Origin: Acidimicrobiales bacterium
Lineage (GTDB): Bacteria > Actinomycetota > Acidimicrobiia > Acidimicrobiales > Palsa-688
DNA: 19,495 nt
Assembly: GCA_030039575.1 (NCBI GenBank)
Contig: JASHVH010000229.1
Location: 1-19,495, forward strand
Direction: 5' to 3'
The notes under the pieces were generated by a model. It was not told the DNA's origin, did not search any database, and saw only the letters and a program-made list of their open reading frames with translations. Below, piece after piece: positions 7,051-12,652 of this stretch. A program made the position numbers and the translations under genes. Each line of letters opens with the position of its first letter. Position 1 is the first letter of the stretch.

Positions 7051-8013
7051 TCACTTGCAGGTGCCGGGGAACACCGAATCGATGTTAGCTGCAGTGAGAG
7101 GCGCGGCCTGGACGTATTCGAATGCCGGGACCGACTTGCCGTGGATCAGGTTCAGCAGGGCAGGGACGATAAGCTTCCCGTAGTCCTGGGGGTTGTAGTT
7201 TACATCGCCGACCCAGTTCTTGAACGGTGTGGTGTGACAGATGTACGGGTAAGCGTCAGAACTGGCGCCCTGAGCGACGATATAGAGATCGTTGAGCCGG
7301 CCCACCGACTGGGCGGCCTTGACAGCCCCGATCGCGACATCGTCGTTGATGGCAAGGACCAGGATGCGAGTGGCTCCGGGGAAACGACTGAGCGTGTCGG
7401 TGAACGGGGCGATCGTGTCCGCCGTCGTGTACGTCGTCGGCTCCACCTTCGTAACCTTCAGCCCGGGGCATTCGGCCAGGGTACCCGCGATCTCACCGTC
7501 TTCCCGCTGGATGACACCGGGATTAATTGGAGAGTTGATGGACATCAACGCGTTGACTTTGCAGTCGAAATGTGACTTGGCGTACGTGCCCAGCATCACG
7601 CCACCAACATGGCCCACAGTATAGTTGCTGACCCCCACATAGACCTTCTCGCACGGGGGCTGTTCGATGTCCACCGCCACCACCGGGACTTTGGGCCCAG
7701 CGGCGCATACGCGCGGCGCCGCGGCCTGGTCCGACTGGTAATCGGCGATCCCTTGCACTCCCTCGCTCTTGAACGCCTGCACGCACGAAATGGCTTGAGG
7801 GACGGACAGGTTCGAGTCGCACGTGACGACCTGTACACCGTCCTTCTTCGCCACCGCTTCTACCCCCTGCTCGACGGTTACGGCGTAAGGGATGCTGTCG
7901 GCGAGGTTGACAAAGCCAATCTTGATCGGTGCGGCTACCGCAGCCCCCGGGGCGGTGACTGCAAGCAGGCCCACAGTTGACATGATCACCAGGATTCTTG
8001 GCAATATTTTCAT
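7051..8013 (-). CDS. Periplasmic/secreted sugar-binding protein of a ribose-type ABC importer
   Basis: From ATG 8013 the protein has 320 residues. It begins with a classical signal peptide: a short basic n-region (MKILPR), a hydrophobic core to about residue 20, and likely cleavage after AVA or VAA near residues 27-28. There is no lipobox cysteine, so it should be released or periplasmic rather than a lipoprotein. The mature part starts with IKIGFVNLADSIPYAV, typical of RbsB-type type-I periplasmic binding proteins, and NDDVAIGAVKAAQSVG (223-238) is the conserved second-lobe helix. Eight cysteines (65, 77, 103, 121, 151, 182, 259, 319) lie in the exported part, an even number compatible with disulfides. 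The upstream gap of about 136 nt is the largest within the operon, common before binding-protein genes that need high expression. Purine-rich AAGGAG and AAAGGG tracts precede the start. Confidence 0.92.
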   Translation of the reverse strand: MKILPRILVIMSTVGLLAVTAPGAAVAAPIKIGFVNLADSIPYAVTVEQGVEAVAKKDGVQVVTCDSNLSVPQAISCVQAFKSEGVQGIADYQSDQAAAPRVCAAGPKVPVVAVDIEQPPCEKVYVGVSNYTVGHVGGVMLGTYAKSHFDCKVNALMSINSPINPGVIQREDGEIAGTLAECPGLKVTKVEPTTYTTADTIAPFTDTLSRFPGATRILVLAINDDVAIGAVKAAQSVGRLNDLYIVAQGASSDAYPYICHTTPFKNWVGDVNYNPQDYGKLIVPALLNLIHGKSVPAFEYVQAAPLTAANIDSVFPGTCK

Positions 8014-8069
8014 GTACGACCCTTTCTCCTTCTCACGAAGGGAGCTTTCTCGTGTTGATGCCATTTCAT
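8010..8069 (-). other. Junction mini-ORF, 19 codons (MKWHQHEKAPFVRRRKGRT), in the leader of the binding-protein gene
   Basis: This ORF ends with a TGA that overlaps the ATG of the sugar-binding-protein gene (ATGA). The product would be short and very basic. It lies in the 136-nt gap (8014-8149) between the GH88-like gene and the binding protein. That gap is A/C-rich compared with its neighbours and otherwise shows only a weak 5-bp hairpin at 8112-8129. The alternative in-frame extension of the binding protein (ATG near 8067) would add 18 charged residues ahead of the signal peptide and is less likely. Confidence 0.3.
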
Positions 8070-8149
8070 CCGTTGAGTTTGCCTTGAGTTGGTTTTGCTT
8101 TTCCTGACGATAGGTCCGTGCCAAGACCTGAACTTCAAACGACCATCTT

Positions 8150-9271
8150 TCAGACCTCCTCGCTGTTGAGGTGTCCTTCCATGACGGAGAGCGCTTCGAG
8201 CAAGAAGTAGTCGCCCCAAATGAGCTCGTTCGCGGTTGCCAACCCGATCCGGCGGTTGTAGCAGCCATCGGTCAAGATGCCGGCAGGACGAGCGTCCGCC
8301 GCGTCGAGCCCGGTAAGGTGGTGCTCAATCAGCGCGTCTGCCATGGCCTCGGCGGTCTCCCTGTAAACGGCGCCACGTGTGCCGGCCACCGGGCTCAACT
8401 TCAGGAGCGAGGCGGCTGCTATGGCCGTACCGGACGTGTCCCGCGGTCCATCTGGGTCGTCGAAGTCCCAGGAGGCGACGGCGGTCTTCGGCAGGTGCTC
8501 GCACCACCAGTCGCTGACACCCATGGCGACGTCGAGGAACTCGTCGGCTCCGGCGCACACGGCCTGGGAAAAACCGAGCATGGCCCAGGCTTGAGCGCGC
8601 GTCCAAGTACTGTCGTCACGCACTCCCTTGTGGGTGTAGCGACGCAGGACTTTTCCCGAGCGCGGGTCGAACGAGGCCGACTGGCACACAGAGTTATCCG
8701 CCCGCACGCACAGCTCGATGTGGCGCCGGGCGTTGGTCTCGGCCAACTCCGACAGCTCTGGCTGCCCAGCGCGCCGCGCTGCAAATATGAGCAACGGCGT
8801 CCCTCCCGGGACCCCGTCGATATTCGCCTCTCCCCTGCCGACATCCGAGGCCTCTTCGGCCTCGGAACCCAGTGGTATGAGATTTGCAGACCTGTTGAAC
8901 AACGTGGCCAGGGAACGACCTCCGGAGACAGCGATCTCGGCGGCAATTTCGTCGTCGTGTAGCACTGCACCCAGCGCGGCCCCGTACCAGAAAAGGAACC
9001 CTCGAAAGACCGTCTCGGAGGCGGTGCGGGGGCGCAGGGCCTGTGCCCAATCACGGCCGAGCTTGGCGTAACGCCGATCACCGGTAACGCGGGCAGCCAA
9101 CCAGAGTTCCCCGACCCAGAAGCCTCCTGTCCAGTCACCCGTCGGGGTGCGCGTCCAGGCGCCCGTGCCCGGGTCGGCATAATGGGGGAACCCGGCCGTG
9201 GGCGCGTCCGCCGCCGTCTGGTCTATACGATCGACGATCAGCTCGAGAGCGCGAGCCCGGTGGTCAGACAT
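8150..9271 (-). CDS. GH88/unsaturated glucuronyl hydrolase-like protein, atypical active site
   Basis: From ATG 9271 the protein has 373 residues, close to the GH88 norm. Landmarks of the alpha/alpha-barrel family are visible in order: GDWTGGFWVGELW (45-57), ANIDGVPGG (149-157) with D152 matching the catalytic acid/base Asp, H214 in YTHKG, WTRAQAWAMLG (223-233), DTSGTAIAAASLLKL (278-292) and ELIWGDYFLLEAL (349-361). The HDLGF-type motif holding the second catalytic Asp is replaced by FRGFLF (89-94). No signal peptide is present, so it acts in the cytoplasm, as expected for enzymes cleaving imported unsaturated uronides. The start was chosen because it overlaps the dehydratase stop by eight bases; upstream codons overlap that gene. 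It may be a hydrolase on unusual uronides or a non-canonical relative. Family placement is good, activity uncertain. Confidence 0.8.
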   Translation of the reverse strand: MSDHRARALELIVDRIDQTAADAPTAGFPHYADPGTGAWTRTPTGDWTGGFWVGELWLAARVTGDRRYAKLGRDWAQALRPRTASETVFRGFLFWYGAALGAVLHDDEIAAEIAVSGGRSLATLFNRSANLIPLGSEAEEASDVGRGEANIDGVPGGTPLLIFAARRAGQPELSELAETNARRHIELCVRADNSVCQSASFDPRSGKVLRRYTHKGVRDDSTWTRAQAWAMLGFSQAVCAGADEFLDVAMGVSDWWCEHLPKTAVASWDFDDPDGPRDTSGTAIAAASLLKLSPVAGTRGAVYRETAEAMADALIEHHLTGLDAADARPAGILTDGCYNRRIGLATANELIWGDYFLLEALSVMEGHLNSEEV

Positions 9272-11021
9272 TTGCGGCACCGTAGCCGTCTCCACCTTTG
9301 CCGTGGCGGCGGCCGCCGGCCTCGGGCTCTCCGGCTGGCGGGCTCGAACGGGGACCGTCGCGGGCCCCAAGTACCGCTCCCTGTGTTAGCGATTGGACCA
9401 ATTGCGCGTATTGTCCCAGCCACCCGATTTCGGTGTGCGCAGGTGGCTGCCACGAGGAGCGACGGCGGCTCAACTCGTCAGGGGTTACTTGGAGGTCGAC
9501 CGCGCGTTTGTCGAGGTCGATTATAATTTCGTCCTCTTCTTGGACAAACGCCAATGGTCCCCCCTCCGCCGCTTCAGGCATTACCTGGCCCACGGTGAGG
9601 CCCCTATTGAGCCCGGACAATTCCCCGTCCGTCACCACGGCCACATCTGCGGCCAGACCCGCCCCGTTGAGCGCGGCCACAAAGCTGGCGGCGAAAACCG
9701 TGCCTGGCCCTCCCTTGGGCCCAAGGCCTGGCATAACGACTACGTCCCCTTTCAGGATCCCGCCGTCGCCCAGCGCGGCGATCGCGTCGGCTTCCGAAGC
9801 GAACACCTTGGCTGGCCCCTTGAACATGACGCGATCACGCGGGACGGCAGCTAGCTTCACCAGAGCCCCCGCCGGCGCCAGGCTCCCGCGTATGAGGCAA
9901 AGGCCCGGCCGGCTGTCGAGCGGAGCGGTCAGGGGCCGGATGACGTCCTCATCGCTGACTTTGGCAGCCGCCAGAAGTTCAGCCACAGTGCACCCTCCGA
10001 CTGTCAAAACTTCGCCATATAGTTGGCTCTCGAGCTGTTTCATGAGGCCCAAGGTGCCGCCCGCCCGTTCCAGGTCTTCGGTGTGGTGAGGGCCGTTCGG
10101 ACGAACCCCGCATAGCAACGGGATGCTCTGGGCGCGGCGCTCGAGCATCTCGAACACGTCGATATCCAGGCCGCATTCGACGGCAATCGCCTGCAAATGG
10201 CGGACGGAGTTGATCGAGCCACCGAGCGCTATGTCAACTGCGACGGCGTTTTCAAAGGCCTGTGTGGTCATGATCTGTCGCGGGCGAAGGTCGTCCGAAA
10301 TCATCTCGACTATTCGATAGCCGGCCAGTTTTGCCGTCTCCTCCATCCGGGACGAGCCGGCCCGCACCGGCGCGGACCCCGGGATGGACATCCCGAGCGC
10401 CTCACACAGGACGTGCATCGTGTTGGCTGTGCCGAGGCCTGCGCAGACACCCGGCCCAACGATGGCCTTGTCCGCCATGGCGGCTAGGTCCGCCACCGCC
10501 ATCTGGCCGGCGGCAACGGAACCCACCGCTTCGTAGACATCATCGATATCAACCGGACGGCCTCGAAAACTGCCAAAGGACTGGTAGCCGCCGATGACGA
10601 CCAGCGTCGGGACGTTCAGACGGCCGGCGGCCATCAAATGGGCGGGCGTGGTCTTGTCGCAGGAGGCAAGACATATCATCCCATCCAACAGTGCCCCTTC
10701 GACCGCCACCTCGATGTCGTTGACGATCAGGTCGCGCGATGGCATGATGTAGCGCGCTTGCTTCCCGGCACTGGTGACAAAGTCGCTTGGTGCCGCGGTG
10801 CGGATCTCGAACGCGAGGCCGCCGGCATCAGCGATGGCTTGCTTCACTAACCCGGCCAGGTCATCAAGGTGCGTGAAGCACACGGACAACTCAGAGGAGG
10901 AGTTCACCAGCGCGATCTTGGGCTTGTCCGTGTCGGCTTCGGTGATACCCAGGGCTGCCCACTGGGCGCGGCGCACGGCCCAACTTGTGCTACCTGGTTC
11001 CAGGTTGCTGCGTAGCGTCAC
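9264..11021 (-). CDS. IlvD/Edd-family dehydratase, likely a sugar-acid dehydratase
   Basis: This 585-residue protein belongs to the dihydroxyacid/6-phosphogluconate/aldonic-acid dehydratase family. Three cluster cysteines are in place: C48 in ELSVCFTHL, C121 in LASCDKTTPAH and C193 in GVCAGLGTANTM. D122 (Mg ligand) and K123 (carbamylated Lys in the family) follow C121. GELSG near the C-terminus (TDGELSGLNRG) carries the catalytic Ser, followed by PEAAEGGPLAFV. SELS-C-FTHL instead of the PCN motif of IlvD points to a pentonate/hexonate-type dehydratase, not the branched-chain amino acid enzyme. The product would be a 2-keto-3-deoxy acid, the substrate class of the downstream aldolase. A Gly/Arg/Pro-rich tail of about 35 residues follows the conserved end and overlaps the next gene by 8 nt. 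The GTG start overlaps the regulator stop (GTGA). Confidence 0.92.
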   Translation of the reverse strand: MTLRSNLEPGSTSWAVRRAQWAALGITEADTDKPKIALVNSSSELSVCFTHLDDLAGLVKQAIADAGGLAFEIRTAAPSDFVTSAGKQARYIMPSRDLIVNDIEVAVEGALLDGMICLASCDKTTPAHLMAAGRLNVPTLVVIGGYQSFGSFRGRPVDIDDVYEAVGSVAAGQMAVADLAAMADKAIVGPGVCAGLGTANTMHVLCEALGMSIPGSAPVRAGSSRMEETAKLAGYRIVEMISDDLRPRQIMTTQAFENAVAVDIALGGSINSVRHLQAIAVECGLDIDVFEMLERRAQSIPLLCGVRPNGPHHTEDLERAGGTLGLMKQLESQLYGEVLTVGGCTVAELLAAAKVSDEDVIRPLTAPLDSRPGLCLIRGSLAPAGALVKLAAVPRDRVMFKGPAKVFASEADAIAALGDGGILKGDVVVMPGLGPKGGPGTVFAASFVAALNGAGLAADVAVVTDGELSGLNRGLTVGQVMPEAAEGGPLAFVQEEDEIIIDLDKRAVDLQVTPDELSRRRSSWQPPAHTEIGWLGQYAQLVQSLTQGAVLGARDGPRSSPPAGEPEAGGRRHGKGGDGYGAANV

Positions 11022-11854
11022 GACTTATTTGCCTCCCCTGACTTGGCGCTACGCCGGCGCCCCTTGGATCTTTGAGGTCGCGGTAGCTGGCTGGCACGGG
11101 TGCGCCCGTCATTTCCACCCCCCTCGGCCGGTGCCGGTTGACCGAGTGAGCGGTCAGCGTGGTCGATCATGAGCTCAACCGCAAGGTCGCCGTTCCCTGC
11201 CGCCATGGCCGCCAGGATCGCCTTATGCTGTTCGTGAAGTGCCTCTCGATCGCCCGGAGCAATGCCGAGCTCGCTCCACGCGTCGATCCAGAGTTCGTGG
11301 ACGAGTTGCTGAAAGCGTGCGAGAAGTGGATTACCACACTCACGCCCGAGGGCCGCCTCGAAGCGAAGGTCGAGGCTCCCCTCTTCACGCTCCGCGGCGC
11401 GTATTTCCCTTTCGGCGCGGGCCAGAAGTGAGGCGACCCGGGAAAGGTTCGCGTCGGGATTTGCGGCCACAAGTTGTACCACCTTTACCTCGATCGCCGA
11501 ACGCACATCGACCAATTGCCGAAGGAAGGACTCGTCGACGGCCGCGCTGCCTTTGAACTGGGCCTCAAAGGAGGTCCCATTGGGGTTGGCGATAAAGGTC
11601 CCCGCGTTGCGCCGAATTTCGACCTTGCCCAGCGCCTCGAGCGAGCGCAGCGCTTCGCGAACGGACACCCGGCTGACCTGGAATTGCTCCGCTAGCTCTC
11701 GCTCGGAGCCGAGCCGGTCACCTCGCTGCAAGTCGGTCTGGGCGATGTACTCCTCGAGTTGCCCCAACAACGACCGGAACACGTCGACCTTCTTGATCGG
11801 GATGATCTTGAACGGAGGTCGCGGCCGCGTCGGAGTGATAAGTGGACTGTACAC
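11018..11854 (-). CDS. GntR-family transcriptional regulator, FadR (FCD-domain) subfamily
   Basis: From GTG 11854 the protein has 278 residues. A winged helix-turn-helix spans about 24-90, with GSERELAEQFQVSRVSVREALRSLEALG as the DNA-binding core and FIANPNG as the wing. The C-terminal FCD domain (about 108-238) has the expected ligand pattern D162, H210 (EQHKAI) and H232 (DHADRSL), but the usual FHxAL histidine is Glu (FEAAL, E166). A basic, probably disordered tail (239-278, RSKGRRRS) extends past the domain. Such regulators bind sugar acids or keto acids and repress adjacent catabolic genes. The stop overlaps the dehydratase start by GTGA, so it heads the operon. The promoter found upstream would place transcription start near 11839, inside this frame; GTG 11782 would then be the start, still leaving an almost complete DNA-binding domain. 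Confidence 0.92.
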   Translation of the reverse strand: MYSPLITPTRPRPPFKIIPIKKVDVFRSLLGQLEEYIAQTDLQRGDRLGSERELAEQFQVSRVSVREALRSLEALGKVEIRRNAGTFIANPNGTSFEAQFKGSAAVDESFLRQLVDVRSAIEVKVVQLVAANPDANLSRVASLLARAEREIRAAEREEGSLDLRFEAALGRECGNPLLARFQQLVHELWIDAWSELGIAPGDREALHEQHKAILAAMAAGNGDLAVELMIDHADRSLGQPAPAEGGGNDGRTRASQLPRPQRSKGRRRSAKSGEANKS

Positions 11855-11861
11855 AGGCCAC
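11842..11861. promoter_or_regulatory. 20-bp inverted repeat, candidate operator of the GntR regulator
   Basis: The plus strand reads GTGG-a-CTGT-ac-ACAG-g-CCAC, an inverted repeat with both four-base arm pairs fully complementary and mismatches only in the spacers. It overlaps the proposed -10 box and spacer of the promoter that would transcribe the regulator itself, the classic place for autorepression by a dimeric FadR-type protein. Binding is inferred, not shown. Confidence 0.55.
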
Positions 11862-11874
11862 TGACCACTGTCAA
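11846..11874 (-). promoter_or_regulatory. Sigma70-type promoter for the sugar-acid operon
   Basis: On the minus strand a perfect TTGACA (11874-11869) is followed after 17 bases by TACAGT (11851-11846), four of six matches to the -10 consensus. Transcription would start near 11839. It sits in the 164-nt gap between the gamma-subunit gene and the regulator, where the operon changes function. No convincing terminator was found in the gap: the only stem (11915-11920 with 11933-11938) is six base pairs with a 12-nt loop and no T-run. Confidence 0.5.
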
Positions 11875-12018
11875 GGTTCGTTAGAGCTCACTCCCGTGGT
11901 GGGGTGATCGTGTCGCGCCGACGGTGCCCGACCGGCGCATAAGCCGACGCGGCCAACCGAGGCAGCCGCTATGGTGCGAAAGGACGGGGAGGTCGCGACC
12001 TGAGAGTGCAGGCCGAAA

Positions 12019-12621
12019 TCAGATCTCCGTGCCCGGGTAGCCGTCCGCGTCGATGGCGAACTCGCCGCCGGCGTCCATGATGACGTCGAACAGGTACTGG
12101 CCGGAGGACCGCTCGCAATAACAGAGATAAGACAGCGCACCGTCGACGTCGTCCCGGACCAAGCACGCGACCAGCCCGGCGAACAAGGTCCGGAAGACGG
12201 CACCGTTCGGAGCGTTTCGCGCTGACAGGTCGACCGGGCAAAGTTTGGACAAGACAGCGCGCGCTTGCTCGCCGGTGAGACGCCCGAGCGCGTACCCGTG
12301 CGTGAGATCGGTCACGGTAGTGAAGCTCGGTCCGCCAACGGCGTCAAACTGAGCGCGCATGGCAAGCTCGCGGCCCGAGGGCCCCAAGGCCAGCCACACA
12401 CCGGGACCTTCGCCAATTACTAGGTACCCCGGACCGTCGCGCTCCGCCCGGCCGAAAGGAACACCCATCACGTCCTCGGTCTGCGAGCGGCTCCGGACCT
12501 GTACCTTCGCCAGCGGGCTAAGGTCCGCCAGCCGCAAGGTGGCCGACGAGCGACGGGCGCTCACCTCCCAATTGCCGCGCCTTGTTACCGGCGCGGCCGG
12601 GCGGACCGGGCTGCGGGCCAC
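12019..12621 (-). CDS. soxG: Sarcosine oxidase gamma subunit family; probable N-methylglutamate dehydrogenase subunit D
   Basis: This approximately 200-residue protein matches the SoxG family by ordered motifs: DLSPLAKVQVR (33-43), TVTDLTHGYALGRLTG (about 102-117), KLCPVDL (126-132) and ERSSGQYLFDVIMDAG (170-185). The gamma subunit is the structural GcvT-like partner in heterotetrameric sarcosine oxidase (its N-methylglutamate dehydrogenase counterpart is MgdD). GTG 12621 was chosen because AGGAGG lies 5 nt upstream. GTG 12660 is the alternative and would overlap the alpha-subunit stop by eight bases. It is the last gene of the right-hand operon, followed by a 164-nt gap. The gmaS-like and glutamate-synthase-like genes upstream favour the Mgd reading over sarcosine oxidase. 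Confidence 0.88.
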   Translation of the reverse strand: MARSPVRPAAPVTRRGNWEVSARRSSATLRLADLSPLAKVQVRSRSQTEDVMGVPFGRAERDGPGYLVIGEGPGVWLALGPSGRELAMRAQFDAVGGPSFTTVTDLTHGYALGRLTGEQARAVLSKLCPVDLSARNAPNGAVFRTLFAGLVACLVRDDVDGALSYLCYCERSSGQYLFDVIMDAGGEFAIDADGYPGTEI

Positions 12622-12652
12622 CGGTCCCTCCTCTTCTTGATGGGAGTATTTG

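Noticed and set aside
8112..8129. Inverted repeat AGGTC-N8-GACCT in the binding-protein leader
   Set aside because: Five-base arms with an 8-nt loop are expected by chance; there is no T-run and no link to a known riboswitch fold.
8014..8268. Extension of the sugar-binding protein to 405 residues
   Set aside because: It would bury the signal peptide behind about 85 residues and overlap the GH88-like gene; ATG 8013 gives a proper signal peptide at the N-terminus.
8419..9180. 253-codon alternative frame inside the GH88-like gene
   Set aside because: Same strand but a different frame from the motif-bearing GH88-like protein; its composition is Pro/Arg-rich with no motif.
11915..11938. Possible terminator hairpin after the gamma-subunit gene
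   Set aside because: Only a 6-bp stem with a 12-nt loop and no following T-run, weak for an intrinsic terminator in GC-rich DNA.
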